64,000 nucleotides of DNA from Clostridium_F caseinilyticum. GTDB taxonomy: Bacteria > Bacillota > Clostridia > Clostridiales > Clostridiaceae. The translations under genes were made by a program, and so were the position numbers. Shown here piece by piece: positions 54,078-62,858 of this stretch. Below the pieces are notes generated by a model, which worked only from the letters and a program-made list of their open reading frames with translations, was not told the origin of the DNA and made no database searches. Each line of letters starts with the position of its first letter. The first letter of the stretch is position 1. The stretch is from NCBI RefSeq assembly GCF_046127645.1, contig NZ_CP175919.1. One strand, given 5' to 3'.

Positions 54078-55531
54078 TGAAGGATTATAATAAAGTTATA
54101 TTTGAACTGTCATCAGAAGGTAGAAAAGGCTATAGACTTCCTAACCTAGATGTACCAGAAGTAGAACTTTCAAAATTACTACCTAAAAACTTATTAAGAG
54201 AAGATGAAATAGATCTTCCAGAGGTAAGTGAAGTTGATGTTGTACGACATTATACAGCTCTTTCAAATAAAAATTATACTGTTGATAACGGATTTTATCC
54301 ATTAGGCTCATGCACTATGAAATATAATCCTAAAATAAATGAAGATATGGCTGCATTGAGCGGATTTTCAAAAATACATCCACTTCAAGATGAAGATATA
54401 TCACAGGGTGCATTAGAATTAATGTATGATTTAAAGGGTAAATTATGTGAAATTACAGGACTAGATGATTTTACTCTTCAACCAGCAGCAGGCGCACATG
54501 GCGAGTATACTGGACTTTTAATTATAAAAGCTTACCATAAAAAAAGAGGAGATACAAAAAGAACAAAAATTATAGTTCCTGATTCAGCACATGGTACAAA
54601 TCCTGCCAGTGCATCAGTAGCTGGATTTGATATTGTAGAAATAAAATCTGGTGAGGATGGCAGAGTTTCTATTGAAGAACTTAAAAAAGTTTTAAATGAT
54701 GAAATAGCAGGACTAATGCTTACAAATCCAAGTACTTTAGGATTATTTGAAAAAGATATAAAACTTATAAGTGAGTTAGTTCATGAAGCCGGTGGATTAT
54801 TATATTATGATGGAGCTAACCTAAATGCAATAATGGGAATTGCAAGACCAGGGGATATGGGATTTGATGTATGCCACTTAAATATGCATAAAACATTCTC
54901 AACTCCACATGGTGGTGGCGGACCGGGATCAGGACCTGTAGGAGTTAAAAAGTATTTAGCTAAATTCCTTCCAGTTCCAACAGTAGAAAAAGAAAATGAT
55001 AAATTTATATTAGATTATAATAGAGAAGATTCCCTTGGAAAAATTAGAAGTTTATATGGAAATTTTGGTGTTATGGTTAAGGCATACACCTATATTTTAA
55101 CAATGGGCAGGGAAGGATTAAAATCAGCTTCTGAGAAGGCGGTTTTAAATGCAAATTATATAAAAGAATCTTTAAGAGATTATTATAATATTGGAAAAGA
55201 TGATATTTGTAAACATGAGGTGATTTTAAGTACCCTTAAGGAAAATCCACATCATATAGCTACATTGGATATTGCAAAGAGATTAATAGATTATGGTGTA
55301 CATCCACCTACAGTTTATTTTCCATTGATAATTGAAGAGGCACTTATGATAGAGCCTACTGAAAGTGAAAGTAAAGAGACTGTTGATGAATTTATAGATG
55401 CTATGAAAAAAATAGCTGTAGAAGCTAAAGAAAATCCAGAGATTTTACATGAGGCACCAGTAAATGCACCAGTAAGAAGATTAGACCAAGTAAAAGCAGC
55501 TAGAAAACCTATATTGAAATGGCAAAAATAA
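54077..55531 (+). CDS. gcvPB: glycine dehydrogenase (decarboxylating) subunit 2
   Basis: The beta subunit, 484 residues, which binds pyridoxal phosphate. The PLP lysine lies in NMHKTFSTPHGGGGPGSG near residue 270. GFYPLGSCTMKYNPK near 75 and PDSAHGTNPASA near 170 are conserved. The ATG overlaps the gcvPA stop (TAATG). Confidence 0.95.
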   Translation: MKDYNKVIFELSSEGRKGYRLPNLDVPEVELSKLLPKNLLREDEIDLPEVSEVDVVRHYTALSNKNYTVDNGFYPLGSCTMKYNPKINEDMAALSGFSKIHPLQDEDISQGALELMYDLKGKLCEITGLDDFTLQPAAGAHGEYTGLLIIKAYHKKRGDTKRTKIIVPDSAHGTNPASASVAGFDIVEIKSGEDGRVSIEELKKVLNDEIAGLMLTNPSTLGLFEKDIKLISELVHEAGGLLYYDGANLNAIMGIARPGDMGFDVCHLNMHKTFSTPHGGGGPGSGPVGVKKYLAKFLPVPTVEKENDKFILDYNREDSLGKIRSLYGNFGVMVKAYTYILTMGREGLKSASEKAVLNANYIKESLRDYYNIGKDDICKHEVILSTLKENPHHIATLDIAKRLIDYGVHPPTVYFPLIIEEALMIEPTESESKETVDEFIDAMKKIAVEAKENPEILHEAPVNAPVRRLDQVKAARKPILKWQK

Positions 55532-55538
55532 ATGGAGA

Positions 55539-55615
55539 TCTAAGTTTCAGAGGGAGTTTTTACTCCTACTAAATCTTAGCAAATGGTTATTCAGTGATAT
55601 AGCCACTTTTTAACA
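55539..55615 (-). repeat. structured intergenic repeat, copy E (inverted)
   Basis: Read on the minus strand it gives AAAAAGTGGCTATATCACTG, AATAACCATTTGCTAAG, GGAGTAAAAACTCCCTCTG and AAACTTAG, matching copies A and C. The remainder of the 450-base gap to lpd contains further inverted segments (CGTATATGTTT near 55664 and AAACATATACG near 55729) but no gene. Confidence 0.5.
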
Positions 55616-55986
55616 AATTAAAAAAGCTGTAAGGCAGTTTATAAAAAATAAAGTTATCTAGGGACGTATATGTTTTTTTATATCAACTATAAAATTAGAT
55701 AAAGAAAAGCTTCAACAAGTTATCCAGAAACATATACGCTCTTTAATTCTACTTGGAGAAATTGAGAGTATTAGAAGTGGGTAGTCATAAGACAAATAAG
55801 TAAGGATATGTCTATGCAATCTAATATCACATAGTTTTGTGTATAAAATATAGACATAAATTCTAAAAATTTACAGCTTTAGTGGTGAGGGATTCAGAAG
55901 AGTTAAGATTTAAGAAAAGTAAAAATACAATTCTTATTTCTTAGCTCTTAAATTTTAAAATTGATTAGATTATAGGGGGAATGATT

Positions 55987-57375
55987 TTGAAGGATATTAT
56001 AGTTATAGGTGGAGGTCCTGGTGGATATGTAGCGGCTATAAGAGCTGCACATTTAGGTGCTAAGGTAGCAGTTGTTGAGATGGATAGCTTTGGTGGAACA
56101 TGTCTTAATAGGGGTTGCATACCAACAAAGACTTTATATAGAACAGCAGAAATAATGAATACATTAAAACATATAGAAGACTTTGGAATAGAGGCTGAAA
56201 ATTATAATTTAAATGTAGAGAAGGTTCATGAAAGAAAAAATAATATAATAAAACAATTAGTAGGTGGGGTTGAAAAATTACTAAAAGGAAATGGCGTTGA
56301 AATTGTAAGAGGCAAAGCTTTCTTAAAGGATAAAAATACTGTTTTAGTAGAAACAAAAGATAGTGAAGTTGCATTAGAAGGAAAAAATATAATTATAGCA
56401 ACAGGATCAAAAGCTGAAATGCCAGATATAAAAGGTATAGAGAATAAAAATATAATAACAAGTGAAGATATATTAGAATTTGATAGAATTCCAAAACATT
56501 TAGTAGTTTCAGGTGGCGGTGTTGTAGGAATGGAATTTGCTAATATATTTAAAGCTATGGGAAGTGAAGTAACAGTAATAGTTGCTAGGGATTCTATATT
56601 ATATGATATTGATAGAGAAATAAGCAAAAGGTATACGGCTATGGCAAAAAGATCAGGAATAAATATATTAACATCAACTAAAATATTGGAGTTTACTGAG
56701 GATGATAATAATGTAACTATAAAATGTGAAGGTAAAAAAGGTGAATTTGAGTTAAATTCTGATATGGTTCTTATAGCTAAAGGTAGAAGGGGAAACTTTA
56801 CAGGTATGAACTTGGATGAACTAGGGATTGAACATGATAAAAAGAAAATAATTGTAGATGATAATTATAAAACTAATATAGATGGAATATATGCAATTGG
56901 AGATGTAAATGGAATTTGTCTTTTAGCTCACGCAGCATCCTATCAAGGAATAGAGGCAGTAGAGCATATAATAGAAAATAAAAAATGTCATAAATCTGTG
57001 ATTCCAAATTGTGTATTTACATTCCCTGAAATAGCAACTGTAGGTATGACAGAGGAAGAAATTAAGGCAAAGGGTATAGAGTATATAAAAAATAAATTCC
57101 TATTTGGAGCTAATGGGAAAGCTTTGGCATTAGGCGAAGGTGAAGGTTTTGTAAAAGTTATATGTGAAAAGGAAAGTAAAAAGATTTTAGGTATTCATAT
57201 AATGGGCCCACATGCTTCAGATTTAATACATGAAGGTGTGGTAGCAGTTGAAAAAGGTATGACAGTAAATGATTTTAAAGAAGTAGTACATGCTCACCCA
57301 ACATTAGGTGAAGCATTCTATGAAGCAATGATGGGATTAAATAAGGAGGCCATTCATAGTATAAACAAAAAATAA
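55987..57375 (+). CDS. lpdA: dihydrolipoyl dehydrogenase (L protein)
   Basis: This flavoenzyme reoxidises the lipoyl group of the H protein with NAD+. The protein has about 462 residues. FAD site GGGPGGYVAAIRAA is at the N-terminus, and the redox disulfide is in GGTCLNRGCIPTK (about 40). The NAD motif is SGGGVVGMEFA, and the catalytic His-Glu pair is in AHPTLGEAFYEA. Start uncertain: TTG at 55987 is seven bases after ggggg, whereas ATG at 55981 is almost touching it. The family usually begins MKDIIVIGGGPGGY, which favours 55987. Confidence 0.92.
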   Translation: MKDIIVIGGGPGGYVAAIRAAHLGAKVAVVEMDSFGGTCLNRGCIPTKTLYRTAEIMNTLKHIEDFGIEAENYNLNVEKVHERKNNIIKQLVGGVEKLLKGNGVEIVRGKAFLKDKNTVLVETKDSEVALEGKNIIIATGSKAEMPDIKGIENKNIITSEDILEFDRIPKHLVVSGGGVVGMEFANIFKAMGSEVTVIVARDSILYDIDREISKRYTAMAKRSGINILTSTKILEFTEDDNNVTIKCEGKKGEFELNSDMVLIAKGRRGNFTGMNLDELGIEHDKKKIIVDDNYKTNIDGIYAIGDVNGICLLAHAASYQGIEAVEHIIENKKCHKSVIPNCVFTFPEIATVGMTEEEIKAKGIEYIKNKFLFGANGKALALGEGEGFVKVICEKESKKILGIHIMGPHASDLIHEGVVAVEKGMTVNDFKEVVHAHPTLGEAFYEAMMGLNKEAIHSINKK

Positions 57376-57486
57376 AATATTTTTAGTTGTTAATTCTAAA
57401 ATAAATATACGGCGGAAAAAGAGGCTATAATAAGAGCATTAAGATTAGCTAAATGTTTATAAAGTAGATAGATGGGGGAAAAAATT

Positions 57487-58464
57487 GTGAAATATATTGA
57501 TAATTTAAATATTGATCCATATTTCAATTTAGCAGCTGAGGAATACTTTTTAAGACATAAAGATGATGAATACTTTATTTTATGGAGAGATGAGCCTTGC
57601 GTTGTAGTTGGAAAGAATCAAAATACATTATCAGAAATAGATATGGATTATATAGAAACTAATAAGGTTAAAGTAGTAAGAAGACAAACAGGCGGTGGCG
57701 CTGTATTTCATGATTTAGGAAACTTAAACTATACTTTCATAGTTAAAGATGACGGGAAAAGTTTTAATGATTTTGAAAGATTCTGTAAACCTATAATAGG
57801 AGTTTTGGACACATTAGGTGTTAAAGCTGAATTCGCAGGACGAAATGACTTGTTGATAGACGGTAAAAAGATTTCTGGAACAGCTCAATGTAAGTATAAA
57901 AATAGAGTGATGCATCATGGAACTCTTTTGTTTTCATCGGATATAGTAAACTTAAGTGGTGCCCTAAAACCTAAAAAGATAAAATTTCAAGATAAGGCAG
58001 TTAAGTCAGTTATAAGCAGGATAACTAATATTTCCGAACATTTAAATTCAGAAATTGATGTTTTAGCCTTTAAAAATAAGATATTTGATTATATTTTAAA
58101 AAATCAAGAAGATGCAAAAGTTATGCCATTAACTCAAGATGAAATAGATGAAATTGAAAAAATTAAAAAAGATAAATATGAAACTTGGGCTTGGAACTTT
58201 GGAAGTTCTCCTAAATATGATTTTTACAATGAAGGAAAGTTTACAGGTGGAACTATAGAGTTAAATCTAAAAGTAGAAAAAGGTGTAATTACAGATATAA
58301 AGATATTTGGAGATTTCTTTGGTGTTAAAGATATAAAAGAAATAGAAGATTTATTAAAGGGTATCGAACACAAAAAAGAAAAAATAGAGAGTATAATAAA
58401 AGATATTAACATAGGTGAATATTTTGCTAGAATAACTGTGGAAGAATTCTTAAGCTTATTCTAA
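57487..58464 (+). CDS. lplA: lipoate-protein ligase A
   Basis: This enzyme attaches lipoate to the H protein using ATP. The N-terminal catalytic domain has NIDPYFNLAAEEYFL, VVVGKNQNTLSEID, RRQTGGGAVFHDLGNLNYTF and GRNDLLIDGKKISGTAQ, all LplA motifs. An accessory C-terminal domain (about 240-326) completes it. I prefer GTG at 57487, which follows gggggaa and gives KYIDNLNIDPYFN. The ATG at 57472 is itself part of that purine-rich site. It is the last gene of the glycine cleavage block. Confidence 0.92.
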   Translation: MKYIDNLNIDPYFNLAAEEYFLRHKDDEYFILWRDEPCVVVGKNQNTLSEIDMDYIETNKVKVVRRQTGGGAVFHDLGNLNYTFIVKDDGKSFNDFERFCKPIIGVLDTLGVKAEFAGRNDLLIDGKKISGTAQCKYKNRVMHHGTLLFSSDIVNLSGALKPKKIKFQDKAVKSVISRITNISEHLNSEIDVLAFKNKIFDYILKNQEDAKVMPLTQDEIDEIEKIKKDKYETWAWNFGSSPKYDFYNEGKFTGGTIELNLKVEKGVITDIKIFGDFFGVKDIKEIEDLLKGIEHKKEKIESIIKDINIGEYFARITVEEFLSLF

Positions 58465-58480
58465 TATAATAAAAAGGTAT

Positions 58481-58540
58481 AAAAGAATCTATTTTTAAAG
58501 TGGTTAGCGTTGTTAACTACTTTAAAATGGATTCTTTTTT
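58481..58540 (+). terminator. terminator after lplA with TTAGCGTTGTTAA loop
   Basis: AAAAGAATCTATTTTTAAAGT pairs imperfectly with ACTTTAAAATGGATTCTTTT across the loop and ends in a T run. The loop is identical to that at 23189. Confidence 0.75.
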
Positions 58541-58734
58541 GCATTTAATAGTTAGAAAAGTTTAGAATGTGATATGGTGAAGCGTATCTGTGGGTAACCA
58601 AAATTAAAAGAAGTTTATAAAATAATAAAATCAAGCCAATGGTATAAAAAGTATAATTTCCTTGTGTTATAATAATACTAATAAATTATTGGAAAATATA
58701 GTATATAAATAGGGATTTGAGGAGGGAAAATAAA

Positions 58735-58875
58735 ATGACTAGTGATACTTCGAAAGTTGTTGAGAGTGAATATGATTATGATGCATCACCAGAGGGAAAA
58801 AATGCAGAGGAAGCCATAGAGTTTTTAGCAAGCTCAACTCAAGGTTTCGCAAGGATCCCCGGGGAATGTAAATAA
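58735..58875 (+). CDS. small 46-residue protein, 3' end altered by cassette insertion
   Basis: The ATG follows ttgaggaggg at ideal spacing, so it looks genuinely translated. The protein is acidic (MTSDTSKVVESEYDYDAS...) and ends SSTQGFARIPGECK. Codons 32 onward lie in a sequence that is repeated at 60962 and 61811. The third copy reads ASSTQGFASIPGECKQIVNL, then LK and stop, and is probably the original C-terminus. The ancestral protein would then have had about 53 residues. Function not recognised. Confidence 0.5.
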   Translation: MTSDTSKVVESEYDYDASPEGKNAEEAIEFLASSTQGFARIPGECK

Positions 58876-58896
58876 ATTGTGAATACAATTTATTTT
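58826..58896 (+). repeat. cassette-junction direct repeat, copy 1
   Basis: Core TAGCAAGCTCAACTCAAGG, TTTCGCAAGGATCCCCGGGG, AATGTAAATAAATTGTGAAT. It is followed by TACAATTTATTTTGC, which pairs with the end of the core to make a palindrome. It lies in frame within the small gene at 58735. Confidence 0.8.
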
Positions 58897-59140
58897 GCTC
58901 CTCCTTAGTACTGCCGTGTTTTGAAAGTGGAGAGCCGTTTAATAGCCCTTCGATATACAGAGAACCACGGTTTTGAAAAATTAAAACCGTCGTTCACAAC
59001 AGTGCATTTTTAAGACATAGCTGTACCCCGCCAAACAACGGTTTTTTCTTTTTCCGCTTTGTGCGGCGGGTAAATTTCAAGATTATTTGTTAGGCATCCC
59101 CTATGGTCTATCTCCCCGTTCTGTTTATGACAAAGGTGTA
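58897..59140. other. left part of cassette 1, non-coding
   Basis: This stretch is clearly richer in G+C than the flanking chromosome. It contains a hairpin ACGGTTTT/AAAACCGT (58967-58990) and a CCGC...GCGG inverted pair near 59035-59068, likely the terminator region for the minus-strand DJ-1/PfpI gene. No reading frame is supported. Confidence 0.4.
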
Positions 59141-59779
59141 TTAGTTTTCTTTGCTAGACGGCAAAGTTTGCATGAGGGCAAAGAAATGTTTAGAATCACC
59201 GGTACTAAAATATTCATACCAAGATTCCAGTGTGTTTGATTGAAAAACACCTAAATGCTCAATAATTTGTTTCGCCCACAACAAAGCTCCGATGGAACTT
59301 GCAGTAATAAGGTTGTTATCCGCTACAGATGGCTTGTCTATATAAAAACTTTGCCCTTTATAACTAGGAGAAACCATTTCAAGAAATCCCGGTCCATTAC
59401 TGGTATGCGGACGCTTATCCAATAGCCCAAAGTTGGCAAGTGCAGCGGTAGCCCCACAGATTGCACACACCGTAGCGCCTAAAGAGAGAAATTCGTTTGC
59501 TTTTTCGATGATAGCGCCATGCTTTGGGTCGTTCCATGTATCTGCGCCCGGTAATAGCAACATGCTTGTTTCACTCACAACAATATCATCAATTAAGCAA
59601 TTTGGCACGATTGTCAGCCCGCCCATTGTATTGATTGGCTCTTTAGAATAACTAACCGTTTTGAGCGATACACGTTGCACGCCCTTTTTGAAAAATCGAC
59701 CAGAATTCAGCTCCGAAATAACATACCCCAGTTCCCAGTCGGCTAAAGTATCAAGAACGTAAACATAGATTGTAAACAT
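59141..59779 (-). CDS. DJ-1/PfpI family protein (YoaZ-like)
   Basis: A 212-residue class I glutamine-amidotransferase-like protein. The nucleophile elbow is CAICGATAALA (cysteine about residue 119), with LLLPGADTWND about 40 residues before it and SNGPGF after it. Proteins of this kind act as glyoxalases, chaperones or stress proteins; the activity here is unknown. It is divergent from the WYL regulator gene. Codon use is richer in G and C than the chromosome around it, which supports transfer. Confidence 0.8.
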   Translation of the reverse strand: MFTIYVYVLDTLADWELGYVISELNSGRFFKKGVQRVSLKTVSYSKEPINTMGGLTIVPNCLIDDIVVSETSMLLLPGADTWNDPKHGAIIEKANEFLSLGATVCAICGATAALANFGLLDKRPHTSNGPGFLEMVSPSYKGQSFYIDKPSVADNNLITASSIGALLWAKQIIEHLGVFQSNTLESWYEYFSTGDSKHFFALMQTLPSSKEN

Positions 59780-59828
59780 AAAATTCCTCCATTTTCATTG
59801 TTTTGTTTGCTTTTTTATTGTACCATGT

Positions 59829-59862
59829 AATTGTTGACAGCAGTATGGCAACAATTTATAAC
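59829..59862 (+). promoter_or_regulatory. promoter with overlapping dyad for the WYL regulator
   Basis: TTGACA (59834-59839) and TATAAC (59857-59862) are 17 bases apart. AATTGTTG (59829-59836) and CAACAATT (59849-59856) form a perfect dyad that covers the -35 and spacer. The WYL regulator encoded downstream probably binds here, controlling itself and the divergent DJ-1/PfpI gene. Confidence 0.6.
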
Positions 59863-59899
59863 AAAAAATGAAAAAGAAATTTTGGAAGGTGGCTATCAG

Positions 59900-60832
59900 A
59901 TGAAAGTTGACAGACTTGTTAGCATTATTATGATACTCCTTGATAAAAAGCGTATAGGCGCACAGGAGTTAGCAGATATGTTTGAAGTTTCACCCCGCAC
60001 AATCTACCGTGATATAGACACTATCAACATGGCGGATATTCCTGTTCGCTCAACATCGGGAGTGGGCGGGGGTTTTGAAATCATGCAGAAATACAAGATT
60101 GATAGAAAGGTTTTTTCGACTGCCGACCTTTCCGCTCTCTTGATGGGGCTTTCCAGTCTTTCCAACATGATACGAGGTGATGAACTGATAAACGCCCTTG
60201 CAAAAGTCAAGAGCTTTATCCCTGCCGACAGAGCGAAAGACATTGAATTAAAAGCAAATCAAATATATATAGATTTAAATCCGTGGATGGGCAACAGAAA
60301 CATGCAACCATATTTAGAAATTATCAAAACAGCTTTACAGGAAAGCAAGCTACTTTCGTTTGAATATGCAGACCGCTACGGAAATAAAACCGCACGAACA
60401 GCCGAGCCGTATCAGCTTGTATTGAAAAGTAGTCATTGGTATTTGCAAGGGTATTGCCATAAAAGAAATGATTTTCGCTTATTCAAACTATCCCGCACAT
60501 CAAACCTACAAATACAAGAGCAATTTTTTACGCCACGAGATTATCAAAAACCGCAGTTAGACTTTACTGATATTTTGGCAACTATGCAAACAAAAATCAA
60601 AATTCGTATTCATGAATCTGTCATGGACAGGGTACTTGATTATTGCACTTATGAACACTTTTCGCCAGACGGTGACGAGCATTACATTGTTAGTTTTCCT
60701 TTCATAGAGAACGAATACTACTACAATATTCTTTTGAGTTTTGGGGATAAATGCGAGTGTTTAGAGCCGTTACATATCCGCACAGAAATGAAGCGTAGAA
60801 TACATGATATAGCTACCATATACGAAAGTTAA
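59900..60832 (+). CDS. YafY-type HTH/WYL transcriptional regulator
   Basis: A 310-residue regulator with an N-terminal HTH (MKVDRLVSIIMILLDKKRIG, ELADMFEVSPRTIYRDIDT), then a WYL ligand domain (about 140-215) and a WCX C-terminal extension. The WYL-like core appears as SSHWYLQGYCHKRNDFRLFKLSR. I chose the ATG at 59900 after ggaaggtgg; the frame is open upstream from 59831 but overlaps the promoter. Divergent DJ-1 gene plus WYL regulator form a self-contained module inside cassette 1. Confidence 0.85.
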   Translation: MKVDRLVSIIMILLDKKRIGAQELADMFEVSPRTIYRDIDTINMADIPVRSTSGVGGGFEIMQKYKIDRKVFSTADLSALLMGLSSLSNMIRGDELINALAKVKSFIPADRAKDIELKANQIYIDLNPWMGNRNMQPYLEIIKTALQESKLLSFEYADRYGNKTARTAEPYQLVLKSSHWYLQGYCHKRNDFRLFKLSRTSNLQIQEQFFTPRDYQKPQLDFTDILATMQTKIKIRIHESVMDRVLDYCTYEHFSPDGDEHYIVSFPFIENEYYYNILLSFGDKCECLEPLHIRTEMKRRIHDIATIYES

Positions 60833-60961
60833 TACACGGAGTAAGAGAAAAAGACAAACGAGTTGCCTTGTCATTTTTATTTCGTTCCAACTATCACGCT
60901 TACCCTAGGTGGTAAGATAGCTGTCGTAGGAAAGATTTAAGAGAGTTTGTCGATAAACCAA

Positions 60962-61037
60962 TAGCAAGCTCAACTCAAGGTTTCCCAAGCATCCCCGGGG
61001 AATGTAAACAAATTGTAAATACAATTTGTTTTACACT
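60962..61037 (+). repeat. cassette-junction direct repeat, copy 2
   Basis: Core TAGCAAGCTCAACTCAAGG, TTTCCCAAGCATCCCCGGGG, AATGTAAACAAATTGTAAAT, then TACAATTTGTTTTACA closing the palindrome. It ends cassette 1 and starts cassette 2. The bases between 60833 and 60961 contain a small hairpin CTATC...GATAG but no gene. Confidence 0.8.
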
Positions 61038-61086
61038 GCAGATTATTTATATAATGAGAAGAGGCAATCATTAAGAGGAGGTAGTG

Positions 61087-61797
61087 ATGAATTCTAAAGA
61101 GAAAAAGAATATAGTACTACGTGAAGTTGTAAAACCTGAACTGAAACGTGCAGGATATAGTGGCAGAGGGCAGACTTATAAATCTATGAGGGACGATTGT
61201 TGTCTTGCAATACACATAAGTGGCTCACATTTTAATTCCAGTGTGATGGGTTATACCTTTTGGTTTGAGATTGAAGCTTTTAAAAAAGATTTGCCAGAGG
61301 AATATTTAAGATGCTGGCAAGGTGGCATTGATTCAATGCGTGAGGATCCACTATTGCCTAATTGTGGATATCTTCATCCATATCATCAGCCCTTAGGGTA
61401 TAAAATTGATGGGTATCAAGACTATAAGCCACAGGATATGGATATGGAGGACATCAAGAACCGAATTGGCAACGATTTGCGTCAGTATATATTGCCACAG
61501 CTTGATGAAATTAAAAATTATAAGGATTGGGAGCAGAAAAGACAGGAATGGAATGAACGATATTATTCCAAAAGGATTTGTTTGCTGCGGTATTACCATA
61601 TGGCACACGGGCTTGCAGTAGTGGAGAGCAATATTCCGAATCTCATACATAATCGGCAGTGGATTGGAATATCAGCTAAGGAAATCAAAGATAATTACCC
61701 ACTATACCAGCAAATCAAAGCATTATCGCCATGGCCAAATGAGGACAAGTGGGCATTTGTTCTTGCTGCTTTGATGGTAGAGGAAATAAATGGATAA
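61087..61797 (+). CDS. DUF4304-like protein
   Basis: A 236-residue soluble protein. The opening IVLREVVKPELKRAGYSGRGQTYKS resembles DUF4304 proteins, which begin with a kept lysine-rich helix and a G-[FY]-x-x-x-G-x-T segment. The rest has many aromatic residues (YTFWFEIEAF, LHPYHQP, ALSPWPNEDKWAF) and no membrane segment. Function unknown. The ATG at 61087 follows aggagg; a GTG at 61084 is too close. It is the only gene of cassette 2, and its base composition is higher in G+C than the gcv block. Confidence 0.65.
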   Translation: MNSKEKKNIVLREVVKPELKRAGYSGRGQTYKSMRDDCCLAIHISGSHFNSSVMGYTFWFEIEAFKKDLPEEYLRCWQGGIDSMREDPLLPNCGYLHPYHQPLGYKIDGYQDYKPQDMDMEDIKNRIGNDLRQYILPQLDEIKNYKDWEQKRQEWNERYYSKRICLLRYYHMAHGLAVVESNIPNLIHNRQWIGISAKEIKDNYPLYQQIKALSPWPNEDKWAFVLAALMVEEING

Positions 61798-61810
61798 TTA
61801 TAATGACTTA

Positions 61811-61880
61811 AGCAAGCTCAACTCAAGGTTTCGCAAGCATCCCCGGGGAATGTAAACAAATTGTAAATCTACTAAAATAA
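61811..61880 (+). pseudogene. detached original 3' end of the small gene, direct repeat copy 3
   Basis: Core AGCAAGCTCAACTCAAGG, TTTCGCAAGCATCCCCGGGG, AATGTAAACAAATTGTAAAT, continuing in frame to codons for QIVNLLK and a TAA at 61878-61880. It lacks the TACAATTT extension seen in copies 1 and 2. A terminator follows, as expected for the natural end of the gene that begins at 58735. Confidence 0.6.
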
Positions 61881-61904
61881 ATAATAGACACAAACAAGGC
61901 ATGT

Positions 61905-61938
61905 AAGGCTCTTACCAGAATTCGGGTAAGAGCCTTTG
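61905..61938 (+). terminator. intrinsic terminator
   Basis: AAGGCTCTTACC (61905-61916) pairs with GGTAAGAGCCTT (61925-61936), followed by a short T run. It would have served the small gene before cassettes separated its two ends. Confidence 0.75.
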
Positions 61939-62036
61939 ATTATATGATGGTCTGTAATATACTGAAAAGCAAATTCCTATCTATATCTTATTGCTTGTCA
62001 CCGCAGCCACCTTCATAGAAAATCCATTTACTGAAC

Positions 62037-62858
62037 TTATTGTGGCTTTTTTATAATAGGAATTTGAATTTCTGAAATATACTCATTTTCTGAATCTGAA
62101 AAATCATAATCTACTATATTTTTTTCAATTGAGTCTCCAGAAATTTCATATCCATTTGCCTCAATCCATTTTATAAGTATTTGATAATGCTTACCCATAT
62201 CTCTGTAGGGTCCTAAAAACGAAATACAAACATATTCATGCTCGAGAATCACCTTCAATTGCTTACATAACTCTGAATCCAGGGGCACAATTTCAATAAA
62301 ATATCTAAATTTATTTAGAATACCATTGTCCATATTTTCCTTTGATAGGGAAGTATAGATCTGGCCTTCAATAAACCAGGAACTTATTTTTAAATATTTT
62401 TCGTTATTTATAAAAGCCTGTTTAATCTCATGATCATTTTCAACATCATTCATATCTAAAAAAGCCCCTATTCTTTGAGGGAGTCTCTTAATAATTATTT
62501 GATCTAGTTCTCCCTCTATATTTTCCAAAAGCTCACGTTTTGTTTGAATTTTCTTTTTGAGATTGGCTAGTTTATTTATTTTTATATCAATTTCATCTTC
62601 TTTATTTTTAAGTAAATTAAGTAAATTGCTCGTATTTTTATTGCTCATGTATTTTTTAATATCAGCCAAGGAAATATCAAGATTTTTAAAAAAAAGAATT
62701 CTACTTAACTTGAAGAAATTTCTTATACTGTAGTAGCGATAGCCATTCCCCTTATCATATTCGGGTTTTATTAGATCAATTTTGTCATAATGTCTTAGTG
62801 TATCTGTACTAATATTAAATATTTTTGACAGTTCTCCAATTAGAAATTTATCCTTCAT
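62037..62858 (-). CDS. MerR-family transcriptional regulator (BmrR type)
   Basis: A 273-residue regulator with an N-terminal winged HTH (FLIGELSKIFNISTDTLRHYDKIDLIKP, GNGYRYYSIRNFFKLSRILFF), a long coiled-coil dimer helix (about 80-120) and a C-terminal GyrI-like ligand domain (about 125-270). Such proteins bind drugs or other hydrophobic ligands and untwist a promoter with a long spacer. A matching 19-base-spacer promoter lies in the divergent region, ahead of the RidA gene. Confidence 0.88.
   Translation of the reverse strand: MKDKFLIGELSKIFNISTDTLRHYDKIDLIKPEYDKGNGYRYYSIRNFFKLSRILFFKNLDISLADIKKYMSNKNTSNLLNLLKNKEDEIDIKINKLANLKKKIQTKRELLENIEGELDQIIIKRLPQRIGAFLDMNDVENDHEIKQAFINNEKYLKISSWFIEGQIYTSLSKENMDNGILNKFRYFIEIVPLDSELCKQLKVILEHEYVCISFLGPYRDMGKHYQILIKWIEANGYEISGDSIEKNIVDYDFSDSENEYISEIQIPIIKKPQ

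Noticed and set aside
58850..58864. Cloning-vector polylinker (GGATCCCCGGGG)
   Set aside because: The other two copies of the same natural repeat read GCATCCCCGGGG in identical context, so the BamHI-like site is a single-base change.
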